From Gordonia zhenghanii (GTDB taxonomy: Bacteria; Actinomycetota; Actinomycetes; Mycobacteriales; Mycobacteriaceae): a DNA stretch of 64,000 bases. The notes beneath the pieces were generated by a model. That model was not told the origin of the DNA and made no database searches. It saw nothing but the letters and a program-made list of their open reading frames with translations. Positions 45,681 through 55,134 of this stretch are shown here, piece by piece (position 1 is the stretch's first letter; each line of letters begins with the position of its first letter). The stretch is from NCBI RefSeq assembly GCF_021738965.1, contig NZ_JAKKOQ010000007.1, forward strand, positions 157,620 through 221,619, read 5' to 3'. Made by a program: the position numbers and the translations under genes.

Positions 45681-46166
45681 TCAGGCGGCGAGGAGCTCGT
45701 CGATCTGGTTGATCGCGCTCGACGAGCCTTCGACGACGCCCATGTCGAGGACCTGCTGGAGTGCGTCCGCGCTGCTGAACGTCGCGGTGTACACGGCGCG
45801 GGTGCCGCCGTCGGCCGCGGAGAACGCGTAGTGGTTCTCGCCGACAGGCATCGAGTCGTCCGGGTTGAGGTCGGCGTCGGCGAAGCCGTCGCGGAAGGTG
45901 AACGAGGACGGGGGGTCGACGGCGAGGAACTCCCACCATCCGCCGAACTTGTCGCCTTCGGGCGAGGTCATGTAGTACGTGGCGCGGCCGCCCGGTGTGA
46001 AATCGTGCTCGACGAACGTCGCCGGGTACGTCGGCGGTCCCCAGATCTTCTCCAACTGGCGGGGATCGGCGTAGATCTCCCACACGCGCTCGACCGGTGC
46101 GGCGAATTGAGCGGTGATCGTCAGAGTGAGGTTGTCGGTATCGGTGGTGACGTCGATGACAGGCAT
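45681..46166 (-). CDS. SRPBCC / AHSA1-like protein
   Basis: A 161-aa START-like fold protein. Features are FAAPVERVWEIYADPRQLEK near residues 20-40, FTPGGRATYYMTSPEGDKFG, FLAVDPPSSFTFRDGFAD and a C-terminal long helix (DALQQVLDMGVVEGSSSAINQIDELL). These match activator-of-Hsp90-like (AHSA1) domain proteins that bind hydrophobic ligands. It is encoded 49 bp after an ArsR repressor on the same strand. Such ArsR-SRPBCC pairs are common, but the ligand is unknown. Confidence 0.87.
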   Translation of the reverse strand: MPVIDVTTDTDNLTLTITAQFAAPVERVWEIYADPRQLEKIWGPPTYPATFVEHDFTPGGRATYYMTSPEGDKFGGWWEFLAVDPPSSFTFRDGFADADLNPDDSMPVGENHYAFSAADGGTRAVYTATFSSADALQQVLDMGVVEGSSSAINQIDELLAA

Positions 46167-46215
46167 GGTGTGCTCCTAAGGCGTGGGATGCCCCGGGGTC
46201 GGGACACGAAGGGTT

Positions 46216-46557
46216 TCAGGGGTTCTCGGTCTTCTCGACGGCGAGTAGCTCGTCGATCGCGGCGATTCGGCCGCGCCAGATCTGTTCGATGTCGGCCAGC
46301 ATCGAGGACACCGAACGCACAGCCGCCACGTCGCCGGTCGCCAACTGTTGGCGTCCGTCCCGTCGCTTGGTCAGGAGTCCTGCCTTCTCGAGGACCGCGA
46401 CGTGCTTCTGTACCGCGGCGAAGCTCATGTCGTACTTCTCCGCCAGCGCGCTGACCGAATGCTCGCCCGCCAGGACACGGCGCAGGATGTCGCGTCGAGT
46501 CCGGTCAGCGAGCGCGTGGAACAGGGCGTCCGCTCTGTCCTCATCGATCTCGGCCAT
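46216..46557 (-). CDS. ArsR-family transcriptional regulator
   Basis: A 113-aa winged-helix repressor. ALFHALADRTRRDILRRVLA opens the domain. The recognition region is SVSALAEKYDMSFAAVQKHVAVLEKAGLL, followed by RRDGRQQLATGD as the wing. No metal-binding Cys cluster is seen, so it belongs to the non-metal class paired with SRPBCC proteins. A perfect 7-6-7 palindrome lies 10 bases upstream of its ATG and is the probable autoregulatory operator. Confidence 0.9.
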   Translation of the reverse strand: MAEIDEDRADALFHALADRTRRDILRRVLAGEHSVSALAEKYDMSFAAVQKHVAVLEKAGLLTKRRDGRQQLATGDVAAVRSVSSMLADIEQIWRGRIAAIDELLAVEKTENP

Positions 46558-46566
46558 GAACTAAAT

Positions 46567-46586
46567 ATACAACTAAATGGTTGTAT
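46567..46586. promoter_or_regulatory. palindromic operator upstream of arsR
   Basis: ATACAACTAAATGGTTGTAT has perfect 7-bp arms and a 6-bp spacer in locally AT-rich DNA. Its placement just before the ArsR start and the SRPBCC operon suggests autorepression. Confidence 0.65.
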
Positions 46587-46631
46587 GTCAAGGGGTGGCT
46601 TTGCGTTGCGTCGCGGTCTGTCGCGCTCGCG

Positions 46632-48146
46632 CTACGCCAGACCGAAGCTGTGTTCCACGGCCTGATTCCAGCCGGCGAACAGCTCATCTCGCTGGTCGTC
46701 GGGCATCGTCGGCTCCCAGCGGCCGCCTTCGGACCAGTTGGCGCGGATGTCGTCGGTGGACTCCCAGTAGCCGACGGCGAGACCGGCCGCATACGCCGCG
46801 CCGAGAGCAGTCGTCTCGTTGACGACGGGACGGACCACGGGGACGTCGAGGATGTCCGACTGGAACTGCATCAGCAGTTCGTTGACGACCATCCCGCCGT
46901 CGACCTTCAAGGTGCTCAGCGTGACGCCGGAGTCTGCCTGCATCGCCTCGATCACCTCGCGTGTCTGATAGGCGCTGGCCTCCAGCACCGCGCGGGCGAT
47001 GTGGTTTCGGTTCGCGAAACGAGTGAGGCCGACGATGACGCCGCGGGCGTCCGCGCGCCACCTCGGCGCGAACAGGCCGGAGAATGCGGGAACGAAGTAG
47101 ACGCCGCCGTTGTCGTCGGCCTTGCGCGCCAACTCCTCGACCTGCGCGGCACTCGAGATGAGCCCGAGGTTGTCACGCAGCCATTGCACGAGCGAGCCGG
47201 TCACCGCGATCGACCCCTCGAGCGCGTAGCGGGCGTCGTCGTCGCCGATTCGATAACAGACCGTCGTCAACAATCCGTGGTCGGAGTAGACGGGTTCGGT
47301 ACCGGTGTTGAGCAGCAGGAAGTTGCCGGTTCCGTAGGTGTTCTTCGCCTCGCCCGGATCCAGGCAGGCCTGCCCGAACATCGCAGCCTGCTGATCGCCG
47401 AGGATCCCGGCCAACGGCACGCCGGGGAGCGCGCCTGCCGAGCGCAGCGGCGCGATGACGCCCGAACTGCTTCGGATCTCCGGGAGCATCGACATCGGCA
47501 CGCCCATCTCGGCGCAGATCTGCTCGTCCCACTCCAGCGTGCGCAGATCCATCAGCATGGTGCGGGACGCGTTCGTCACATCGGTGACGTGCAGGCCGCC
47601 GTCGACGCCGCCGGTCATGTGCCAGGCCAGCCAGCAGTCCATGGTGCCGAACGCGAGCTCGCCGCGTTCGGCACGCTCACGGGCGCCGTCGACGTTGTCG
47701 AGGATCCACCGGATCTTGGGACCCGCGAAGTACGCGGCCAGGGGGAGTCCGGTGCGGGTGCGATAGCGGTCGACGCCCTCGTCGCCTGCGAGCTCCTTAC
47801 ACAGGGCGTCGGTCCGCGTGTCCTGCCAGACGATCGCGTTGTGGACCGGCTCGCCGGTGGCCCGATCCCAGACGACCGTCGTCTCGCGCTGATTGGTGAT
47901 GCCGCACGCGACGATGTCGCCGGGCAGGAGTTCGACCGCAGCCATCGTCGCCGCCGCGACGCGCCGAGTGTTTCGCCAGATCTCCACCGGGTCGTGCTCG
48001 ACCCAGCCCGCGCGGGGAAAGATCTGCTCGTGCTCCAACTGCTCCGATGCGACCACTCGACCCGATTTGTCGAACACCATGGCTCGCGTGGACGTGGTGC
48101 CCTGATCGATTGCGACGACGTACTTTCCGCGTGAACTCACGGCCAC
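46632..48146 (-). CDS. glpK: glycerol kinase
   Basis: A 504-aa FGGY-family kinase phosphorylating glycerol. Starting at GTG 48146 it shows [18 protein letters not shown] for phosphate binding. Further landmarks are [43 protein letters not shown] and [20 protein letters not shown]. The length is standard. It is divergent from glpD, which uses its product, glycerol 3-phosphate. Confidence 0.95.
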   Translation of the reverse strand: MAVSSRGKYVVAIDQGTTSTRAMVFDKSGRVVASEQLEHEQIFPRAGWVEHDPVEIWRNTRRVAAATMAAVELLPGDIVACGITNQRETTVVWDRATGEPVHNAIVWQDTRTDALCKELAGDEGVDRYRTRTGLPLAAYFAGPKIRWILDNVDGARERAERGELAFGTMDCWLAWHMTGGVDGGLHVTDVTNASRTMLMDLRTLEWDEQICAEMGVPMSMLPEIRSSSGVIAPLRSAGALPGVPLAGILGDQQAAMFGQACLDPGEAKNTYGTGNFLLLNTGTEPVYSDHGLLTTVCYRIGDDDARYALEGSIAVTGSLVQWLRDNLGLISSAAQVEELARKADDNGGVYFVPAFSGLFAPRWRADARGVIVGLTRFANRNHIARAVLEASAYQTREVIEAMQADSGVTLSTLKVDGGMVVNELLMQFQSDILDVPVVRPVVNETTALGAAYAAGLAVGYWESTDDIRANWSEGGRWEPTMPDDQRDELFAGWNQAVEHSFGLA

Positions 48147-48206
48147 AGTGTGTCATGTCACATCGCGACTGCGGGGCCCTACCTGCGTCGTAGTAGGCTC
48201 GCGCGC

Positions 48207-49949
48207 ATGGAGACCGAGTTCAATCCGGACCGCCCTGCCGACCTCACCCCCGCATACCGAGACGAGGCGTGGCGGCGGCTCGGCAGCGAGCAGTTCGACA
48301 TCGTCGTCATCGGCGGCGGCGTGGTGGGAGTCGGTGCAGCGCTCGACGCGGCGACCCGCGGACTGCGTGTCGCGCTCGTCGAAGCCCGCGACATCGCGTC
48401 GGGGACGTCGAGCCGGTCGTCCAAGATGTTCCACGGCGGGCTTCGGTACCTCGAACAGCTCGAGTTCGGGTTGGTCCGGGAAGCGCTCCGCGAACGCGAA
48501 CTGTCGCTGCGGCTCCTCGCGCCGCACCTGGTGAAACCGCTGCCCTTCCTCTACCCGTTGACGCGACGGGTCTGGGAGCGCCCGTACGTCGCCGCAGGCC
48601 TGTTCCTCTACGACCGGATGGGCGGAGCCAAATCCGTTCCGGGCCAACGGCACGTCTCCCGGTCGGGGGCACTGCGCGTGGCGCCCGGGCTCAAACGCAA
48701 GGCGCTGATCGGCGGCATCCGCTACTACGACACCGTCGTCGACGACGCTCGACACAGCTTGACGTTGGCGCGTACCGCGTCGAACTACGGCGCGGTGATC
48801 CGCACTTCGACCCAGGCCGTCGGCTTCCTCACCGAAGCGGATCGGATCAAGGGCGTCAAGGTCCGCGACAGCGAGACCGGCGCGACCACCGAGATCGCCG
48901 CGCACTGCGTGATCAACGCGGGCGGCGTGTGGACCGACGAGGTCCAGGCGCTCTCCAAGCAGCGCGGCCACTTCAAGGTCCGCGCATCCAAAGGCGTCCA
49001 CATCGTGGTTCCGCGCGACCGGATCGTCAGCGAGAGCGCGATCATCCTGCGGACCACGGATTCAGTCCTGTTCGTCATCCCGTGGGAGACCCATTGGATC
49101 ATCGGCACCACCGACACCGACTGGAACCTCGACCTCGCGCATCCGGCGGCGACGCGCAAGGACATCGACTACATTCTGGACCGCGTCAACGCCGAACTGG
49201 TCACCGAACTGACGCACGACGACATCGAAGGCGTCTACGCCGGACTCCGTCCACTGCTCGCCGGTGAGGACGAAGGCACGTCGACGTTGTCGCGCGAGCA
49301 CGCCGTCGCCGTCGTCGCGCCCGGCCTCGTGTCGATCGCGGGCGGCAAGTACACGACGTACCGGGTGATGGGCGCCGACGCCGTCGACGCCTGCGTCGAC
49401 TTCTTGCCGTCGCGGGTCGCGTCGTCGATCACCGAACGGGTGCCGCTCGTCGGCGCCGACGGCTACTTCGCTCTCGTGAACCAGTGCGAGCACCTGGGGC
49501 AACGATTCGATCTGCACCCGTACCGGATCCGCCGCCTGCTCAACCGGTACGGATCGACGTTCGACGACGTGCTGAACTACGCGGACGAGGACGAGTCGCT
49601 GCTGCGGCCGCTTGCTGCCGCACCTCAGTATCTGCGCGCCGAGATCGTCTACGCCGTCGCTGTCGAAGGCGCGCTGCACCTGGAAGACGTCCTGGCCCGA
49701 CGCACCCGAATCGCGATCGAGTACAGCCATCGCGGCGTCGACTGTGCAGGCGAAGTCGCCGAACTCATGGCCCCGGTCCTCGGGTGGGACGAGGCGCAGA
49801 CCGATCAGGAGGTCGCCACGTACACCGCTCGCGTCAACGCGGAGATCGCGTCGCAGCGTCAGCCCGACGACGCGTCCGCCGATGCCCTGCGCGCGGCGGC
49901 ACCCGAGGCCCGCGAAGAGATCCTCGAACCGGTTCCCGTTCCGGACTGA
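48207..49949 (+). CDS. glpD: FAD-dependent glycerol-3-phosphate dehydrogenase
   Basis: A 580-aa membrane-associated flavoenzyme oxidising glycerol 3-phosphate to DHAP and feeding the quinone pool. ATG at 48207 gives a length close to GlpD2 of M. tuberculosis. The FAD motif is FDIVVIGGGVVGVGAALDAA. Signatures include GTSSRSSKMFHGGLRYLEQ and ETHWIIGTTDTDWN. A TAGGCT -10-like element at 48193-48198 implies a very short or absent leader. It is divergent from glpK across 60 bp. Confidence 0.94.
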   Translation: METEFNPDRPADLTPAYRDEAWRRLGSEQFDIVVIGGGVVGVGAALDAATRGLRVALVEARDIASGTSSRSSKMFHGGLRYLEQLEFGLVREALRERELSLRLLAPHLVKPLPFLYPLTRRVWERPYVAAGLFLYDRMGGAKSVPGQRHVSRSGALRVAPGLKRKALIGGIRYYDTVVDDARHSLTLARTASNYGAVIRTSTQAVGFLTEADRIKGVKVRDSETGATTEIAAHCVINAGGVWTDEVQALSKQRGHFKVRASKGVHIVVPRDRIVSESAIILRTTDSVLFVIPWETHWIIGTTDTDWNLDLAHPAATRKDIDYILDRVNAELVTELTHDDIEGVYAGLRPLLAGEDEGTSTLSREHAVAVVAPGLVSIAGGKYTTYRVMGADAVDACVDFLPSRVASSITERVPLVGADGYFALVNQCEHLGQRFDLHPYRIRRLLNRYGSTFDDVLNYADEDESLLRPLAAAPQYLRAEIVYAVAVEGALHLEDVLARRTRIAIEYSHRGVDCAGEVAELMAPVLGWDEAQTDQEVATYTARVNAEIASQRQPDDASADALRAAAPEAREEILEPVPVPD

Positions 49950-49957
49950 GTCCGCCG

Positions 49958-50010
49958 ACGACTTCGGCACTTTGTTTCGGCCCTACGCCGAAACAAAGTG
50001 CCGAAGTCGT
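49958..50010. terminator. 23-bp perfect hairpin between glpD and lhr
   Basis: The arms 49958-49980 and 49988-50010 are perfectly complementary around a 7-nt loop. The hairpin sits between the 3' ends of convergent genes, eight bases from each. There is no U-tract. Confidence 0.8.
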
Positions 50011-50018
50011 GGGAGTTG

Positions 50019-53000
50019 TCAGCCCATCCGCGGGTCGTAGTTCATTCGCAGCCCGCGCGGGGTTGAGGAGAACCCGGCGGCGCTCAATTCGCGGCCGAAC
50101 GGCGTCGACAGCACCGCCCGACCGTCGACCTGGTCGACGTGGATGCGCGGCACGCGCCCCATGCGCACCGCTGCGACCACCTCGGCGGCGGCCGCCGCGA
50201 GAACGTCGACGTCGTCGGTGAAGGTCAGCACCGTCTTGCCGCCTCGTTCGATGAACACCGCGAGGTCGCCCGCGACGACGACGACTGCGCCGGCCTTGCG
50301 GCCGGGTCGGTGCCCGGACTCCGCTTGCGACGGCCAGGCGAACGCCGCACCGTACGGGTTCGCCGGGTCGGTCGAGGCCAGAAGGACGGCTTCGGTGCGT
50401 TGCTCGCGCGGCACGTCGACTTCGTCGCGCAGGCGGTCGACGGTGTGCCCGGCCGCGAACTGCGCGCCGCCCAGCCCGTCGACGTAGTAGCCGCGCCGCA
50501 CCTGCCCACTGTCTTCGAAGACGGTGAGCGCCTTGTAGATCCGGGAGAAGCCGCCGTCGATCTCGCTGACGGTCACGGCGCCCTTGGTGACGACGCCGAA
50601 CCGTTCGAGCAGGATGTCGCACGTGGCCGCAGCCTGCGTCGTCGCGTCGATGTGCTGACGCCGCAGCGTCGACCACCGCCCGCCGAGCAGCGGCGGAACG
50701 CTGGCCGAGCCGTCGACCCCAGCGAGATAGCGCGAGGAGAGGCGAGCCGTGCGCAGGCGAGGGGCGCGGCCTCGCGATGCGTGCGACGGCGTCGACGGGC
50801 GGGACCGTGTCGGGTTCAACGCCGCGCGCACCACCGAGAACGAGTCGTTCGTGATCCGGCCGGACCACACCAGCTCCCACAGTGCGGTCTGCATCGACGC
50901 GTCGTCGGTCGCCGCGGCATCGCGCAGTTCCGGTGCGCGCAGCCCGTGACCGCCGTCGAGCGCGGCGAGGAGCCGTTCGTGGACGGCCGACAGTTCGACG
51001 TCGTCCGCATCGCGGAGGGTCAGCGGTGCGGCGTCGCTCAAGTGCAGGGCGATCCACCCGTCCGCGCGACCGATCGCACCATGCCCGGACCAGGTGACCT
51101 CACCGGACGACAGCAGTTCGTCGAGCATCGACGGCCGGTAGTCGCGCACCCGCGTCGGCAGGACGAGCGTCTCCCATGCCGACGCCGGGATCGGGTGTCC
51201 GGCAAGCTGTTCGACGACCTCGGCCACGCCCGACACCCCGGTGAGACGGGACCGGTCGACGACGTGCTGGCGGTCCAGAAGGAACCGGGAGAACGCCTGG
51301 GGCGACACGGGTTCGACCTCCGCCCGGCCGGCCGCGAGCGAGCCGCGCCGCAACTGCCCGAGGACCTCGCTGTGGCACCACTGGGTCTGCTCCCGATCCT
51401 GGTGGGGGACGAACTCGCCCTCGAGCACCATGTGCCGGCCGGCGAGCGAGTCGAGAGCACCGGCCACCACGGCCGGAGCCATCCCCAGGGAGTCGGCGGC
51501 CTCGGTGACGGTGAACGGTCCGTGCGTCCGCGCGAAGCGATGCACCAGGTCGCCGACCGGATCGGCGACGGCGACCAGGAAGTCGGTCGGGACTCCGAGG
51601 GGGACGGGGACGCCGAGTCCGTCGCGGAGTCGGGCCGCATCCTGAACCGCGGCGACTAGGTCCCGCCCCCGATGACGCACCGCGATGGCGCGGCCCGACG
51701 CCACGAGTTCGTCGAGCGCCGCGGCCGCGTCGACGTCGTCACGGCAGCGGGCCGACACTTCGTCGACGGTGAGTGGACCGAGCCACCTCAGCAGGTCGTC
51801 GACGTCCTCGGTGTCGCGCGCACGCCGCTCGGGCGCCAGCCGCTGTAGCCGACCGACGACCGTCGCGATCACTTCGGGGTCGAGTAGTTCACGCAGGTCG
51901 ACGCGCCCGAGCAGTTGAGCGAGGAGCGCGGTGTCGAGCGAGAGTGCGGTGGCACGACGCTCCGCCAACGGCGCGTCGTCGTCGTAGATGAACGCACCGA
52001 CGTAGCCCAACAGCATCGATGCCGCGAACGGCGACGGCGACGCCGTCTCGACCTCGGCCACCCGGACCTTGCGAGACCGGATACGGGTCAGCAGGTCGAC
52101 TAGGGCGGGCAGGTCGTACACGTCGGCCAGGCATTCGCGGACGGTCTCGAGGATGATCGGGAAATCCGGGAACTGGGCGGCCACCGCGAGCAATTGCGCG
52201 CTGCGTTGGCGCTGCTGCCAGAGTGGCGCCCGCTTGCCGGGGTCTCGCCGGGGCAGCAGGAGTGCACGAGCGGCGCACTCGCGGAACCGCGACGCGAACA
52301 TCGAGGTGTCGGCCAGCGCGCGCGTCACCTGCTCTTCGACGTGATCGGGGTCGATGTCGAAGACCTCGGCGCCCGGCGGGGAGTCGTCGGTGTCGGGGAG
52401 GCGGACGATGATCCCGTCGTCAGCGGCCGTCGTCGCGCCGTCGATCCCGAGGCGTGCCGCCAGCTGTGCCGCGATGGCCGACGCCCACGGCGCGTGGACG
52501 CGCAGCCCGTACGGTGAGTGCAGGACGAGGCGCCAGTCGCCGAGCTCGTCCCGGAACCGTTCGACGACCAACGTGCGATCGGTCGGGAGCGTGCCGGTGG
52601 CCTCGCGCTGCTCGTGCAGAAGCGACGACAGATTGTTGCGGGCGCGCTGACCCAGACCCAGCCGGTCGGCCTGCTTCGCGAGCTTGTCGTCGTCGGCGAT
52701 CGATCCGACGAACTTGCCGATCGCCGCACCGAGCTCGGCTGGTCGGCCCTGCGAGTCGCCGATCCAGAACGGGAGCCGACCAGGCATGCCGAAGGCGGGC
52801 GTCACCAGCACTCGGTCGTGCGTGATCTCCTCGATGCGCCAACTCGACGCCCCCAACGCGAAGACGTCGCCGACCCGCGACTCGTAGACCATCTCCTCGT
52901 CGAGCTCGCCGACCCGCCGCAGCTGCCCGCTCGCATCGCTCCCGGCGCCCGCTAAGAACACCCCGAACAGCCCACGATCGGGAATGGTTCCGCCCGACGT

Positions 53001-54683
53001 GACGGCCAGCCGCAGTGTGCCGCGTCGCGCGGTGAGGACACCCGCGACGCGGTCGTAGTCGACGCGCGGGCGGAGCTCGGCGAACTCGTCCGACGGATAA
53101 CGGCCCGAGATCAGGTCGAGGACGCCGTCGAAGACGTCGCGGGTCAGATCCGCGTAGGGCATCGACCGGGTGACCGTCGCATACCAGTCGTCGACGTCCA
53201 CATCGTGTGCCGCTGTCTCGGCGATCGTCTGCTGCGCGAGGATGTCGAGCGGATTGGCGGGGACGGCGATGGACTCGATCTCGCCGCGGCCCATTCGATC
53301 GACGGTCACCGTCGAATGGATGAGGTCGGTGCGGTGCTTCGGGTACAGGACGCCGCGGCTGATCTCGCCGACCTGATGTCCGGCACGGCCGATTCGTTGC
53401 AGCCCGGACGCGACCGACGGCGGCGACTCCACTTGCACCACCAGGTCGACGGCGCCCATGTCGATGCCCAGTTCGAGTGAACTCGTCGCCACGACGCACC
53501 GCAGCCGACCCGACTTGAGATCGTCCTCGATCGCGGCACGCTGATCCTTGCTCACCGACCCGTGATGAGCACGCGCCAGAACAGGCCCGCTCGCTCCGCT
53601 CCCGGCGCCCGTGTCATTGGGCCCGCTCGCTCCGCTCCCGGCACCCGATCCAATCCCGGACCCCGACACGTACGACGGCATCCCGCCCGGCACCGCGGAA
53701 TTGGTCCTGGCCGGATCGCTCGGCTCGCCGACGCGGGCGACGGCGATCTCGTTGAGCCGGGCCGTCAACCGCTCGGCGAGACGGCGTGAGTTCACGAAGA
53801 CGATCGTCGATCGGTTCGCCTCGATCTCGTCGACGATCGACTCCTCGATGAACGGCCACAACGAGCCCGCGGTCGGGGAGAACGCGTCGTCGAGTTCCTC
53901 GGCGCCGACAGGAGGCGACGGGAGGTTCGCCATGTCGTCGACGGGCACCTCCACACGCAGGTCGAAGGTCTTCGCTGCCCGCGGTTTGACGACAGTGCAC
54001 GGCTGCGACCCCGACAGGAACCGCGCGACCCGCTCCTCGGGGCGGACCGTCGCCGACAGGCCGATGCGTTGCGCGCGGTGGGGCAGCAGTTCGTCGAGTC
54101 GTTCGAGCGACAGTGCGAGATGTGTGCCGCGCTTGGTCGATGCGACGGCGTGCACCTCGTCGACGATCACCGTGTGCACACTCGTCAACGTCGAGCGCGC
54201 CGACGACGTCAACATTAGATAGAGCGACTCGGGGGTGGTGATCAGGATGTCGGGCGGTTTCCGCTGCAGGGCCCGGCGGTCGGTGGCTGGAGTGTCGCCC
54301 GACCGCACACCCACGGTGACCGACGGCGGCGGAGCATCGAGTTCGGCTGCGGCGTGGGCGATCCCGGTCAGCGGTGCGGCGAGGTTGCGTTCGACGTCGA
54401 CACCGAGCGCCTTCAGCGGCGAGATGTACAAGACGCTGACACCCGACCGCTCCGATTCAGAGTCGCGGGTCAGCGCGTCGATCGCCCACAGGAACGCGGC
54501 GAGGGTCTTGCCGGAGCCGGTCGGCGCGATGACCAGGGTGTCGTCGCCCTTCGCGATCGAGTCCCACGCACCCGACTGCACCGGCGTCGGGCGTGCGAAG
54601 GCCCCGGTGAACCAGCGCCGAGTGGCTGGCTGCATCCGATCCAGGGCGGAGTCGATTCGGGCCACACCACCATTGAATCGCAT
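50019..54683 (-). CDS. lhr: ATP-dependent helicase Lhr
   Basis: A 1554-aa large helicase-related protein for DNA repair. ATG at 54683 starts MRFNGGVARIDSALDR. Helicase motifs include RPTPVQSGAWDSI (Q), VIAPTGSGKTLAAFLW (I, about residues 50-65), TTPESLYLML, TVIVDEVHAVA (II, about 175), GLSATVRP (III) and LELGIDMGAVDLV with LQRIGRAGHQVGE (V and VI). The winged-helix and Lhr core domains follow to residue 850, and the C-terminal 700 residues are the actinobacterial extension. About residues 331-368 there is a Gly/Ser/Ala linker partly made of a duplicated GAGSGASGP unit encoded by a DNA repeat. A related unit, AGAGSDASG, occurs near 580. Confidence 0.93.
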   Translation of the reverse strand: MRFNGGVARIDSALDRMQPATRRWFTGAFARPTPVQSGAWDSIAKGDDTLVIAPTGSGKTLAAFLWAIDALTRDSESERSGVSVLYISPLKALGVDVERNLAAPLTGIAHAAAELDAPPPSVTVGVRSGDTPATDRRALQRKPPDILITTPESLYLMLTSSARSTLTSVHTVIVDEVHAVASTKRGTHLALSLERLDELLPHRAQRIGLSATVRPEERVARFLSGSQPCTVVKPRAAKTFDLRVEVPVDDMANLPSPPVGAEELDDAFSPTAGSLWPFIEESIVDEIEANRSTIVFVNSRRLAERLTARLNEIAVARVGEPSDPARTNSAVPGGMPSYVSGSGIGSGAGSGASGPNDTGAGSGASGPVLARAHHGSVSKDQRAAIEDDLKSGRLRCVVATSSLELGIDMGAVDLVVQVESPPSVASGLQRIGRAGHQVGEISRGVLYPKHRTDLIHSTVTVDRMGRGEIESIAVPANPLDILAQQTIAETAAHDVDVDDWYATVTRSMPYADLTRDVFDGVLDLISGRYPSDEFAELRPRVDYDRVAGVLTARRGTLRLAVTSGGTIPDRGLFGVFLAGAGSDASGQLRRVGELDEEMVYESRVGDVFALGASSWRIEEITHDRVLVTPAFGMPGRLPFWIGDSQGRPAELGAAIGKFVGSIADDDKLAKQADRLGLGQRARNNLSSLLHEQREATGTLPTDRTLVVERFRDELGDWRLVLHSPYGLRVHAPWASAIAAQLAARLGIDGATTAADDGIIVRLPDTDDSPPGAEVFDIDPDHVEEQVTRALADTSMFASRFRECAARALLLPRRDPGKRAPLWQQRQRSAQLLAVAAQFPDFPIILETVRECLADVYDLPALVDLLTRIRSRKVRVAEVETASPSPFAASMLLGYVGAFIYDDDAPLAERRATALSLDTALLAQLLGRVDLRELLDPEVIATVVGRLQRLAPERRARDTEDVDDLLRWLGPLTVDEVSARCRDDVDAAAALDELVASGRAIAVRHRGRDLVAAVQDAARLRDGLGVPVPLGVPTDFLVAVADPVGDLVHRFARTHGPFTVTEAADSLGMAPAVVAGALDSLAGRHMVLEGEFVPHQDREQTQWCHSEVLGQLRRGSLAAGRAEVEPVSPQAFSRFLLDRQHVVDRSRLTGVSGVAEVVEQLAGHPIPASAWETLVLPTRVRDYRPSMLDELLSSGEVTWSGHGAIGRADGWIALHLSDAAPLTLRDADDVELSAVHERLLAALDGGHGLRAPELRDAAATDDASMQTALWELVWSGRITNDSFSVVRAALNPTRSRPSTPSHASRGRAPRLRTARLSSRYLAGVDGSASVPPLLGGRWSTLRRQHIDATTQAAATCDILLERFGVVTKGAVTVSEIDGGFSRIYKALTVFEDSGQVRRGYYVDGLGGAQFAAGHTVDRLRDEVDVPREQRTEAVLLASTDPANPYGAAFAWPSQAESGHRPGRKAGAVVVVAGDLAVFIERGGKTVLTFTDDVDVLAAAAAEVVAAVRMGRVPRIHVDQVDGRAVLSTPFGRELSAAGFSSTPRGLRMNYDPRMG
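52925..52951. repeat. second repeat family, copy in lhr core
   Basis: GCCCGCTCGCATCGCTCCCG (plus GCGCCCG) differs at two or three positions from the pair near 53.6 kb. It encodes AGAGSDASG in frame in Lhr. Confidence 0.6.
53584..53647. repeat. second repeat family, tandem pair in the lhr linker
   Basis: Two 28-bp copies of GGCCCGCTCGCTCCGCTCCC(GGCGCCCG) sit 36 bases apart, differing at one base. On the lhr strand they encode GAGSGASGP twice within a variable linker between helicase lobes. Confidence 0.75.
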
Positions 54684-54721
54684 GCCTGCGACAATCCGCG
54701 CGAGCGCCGACTGTGAGCAGG

Positions 54722-54838
54722 GGTATGGTTCTCCCATCCCGGTGCGGGGAATTCGGTGAGAATCCGGAGCGGTCGCGCCACTGTGAGTTCCCACCCTGCG
54801 GGGTGGGACGAGCCAGATCACCGGCCGGGTGTACCGCC
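54722..54838 (+). promoter_or_regulatory. cobalamin riboswitch
   Basis: The conserved core is visible in order: CGGTGCGGGGAATTCGGTGA, GAATCCGGAGCGGTC, GCGCCACTGTGAG and GGGACGAGCCAGATCACC. The last is the B12-box region. It precedes cbtB-cbtA and should lower cobalt import when B12 is plentiful. Its 5' end is about 38 bases from the divergent lhr start. The limits are approximate. Confidence 0.9.
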
Positions 54839-54871
54839 GCTACGAACCGGACGCTCGATCCGGAGGACAGG

Positions 54872-54886
54872 ATGGACTGGACATGA
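54872..54886 (+). CDS. minimal upstream ORF coupled to cbtB (candidate)
   Basis: GGAGG at 54862-54866 lies five bases before an ATG that encodes only MDWT and stops at TGA. That TGA overlaps the cbtB ATG (ATGA). The good ribosome site is thus placed for the tiny ORF and not for cbtB, which would start by reinitiation. It may equally be a chance feature. Confidence 0.35.
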   Translation: MDWT

Positions 54887-55110
54887 CAGTCACCACGATC
54901 TCGCCCAAGGACGCGACACGCGCACTCGCCGTGCCCGACGTCTCGGCCGCCACCACCGCACTGGTGCTGACGGCGACCGTGCTGGTCGCCGCATTGGCCT
55001 ATTACTTCCTCGGTTACGACCAAGGCGCCGTCTCGATCTTCGGCGACGACACGCACGTGCACGAGTTCATTCACGACTCGCGGCACTTCCTCGGCTTCCC
55101 CTGCCACTAG
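54883..55110 (+). CDS. cbtB: cobalt transporter subunit CbtB
   Basis: A 75-aa one-helix protein. The helix (ALVLTATVLVAALAYYFLGY) spans about residues 25-45. The C-terminal His-rich tail HVHEFIHDSRHFLGFPCH is diagnostic of CbtB and probably binds cobalt. It lies directly downstream of the cobalamin riboswitch and 24 bp upstream of cbtA. ATG at 54883 is chosen because family similarity begins there. Confidence 0.93.
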   Translation: MTVTTISPKDATRALAVPDVSAATTALVLTATVLVAALAYYFLGYDQGAVSIFGDDTHVHEFIHDSRHFLGFPCH

Positions 55111-55134
55111 AACAGGTAGAGGAGACAATCGAAC

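Noticed and set aside
48149..48162. TGTGTCATGTCACA as a CRP/GlxR site between glpK and glpD
   Set aside because: The half sites are two bases too close for the TGTGA-N6-TCACA consensus; possible but not supportable.
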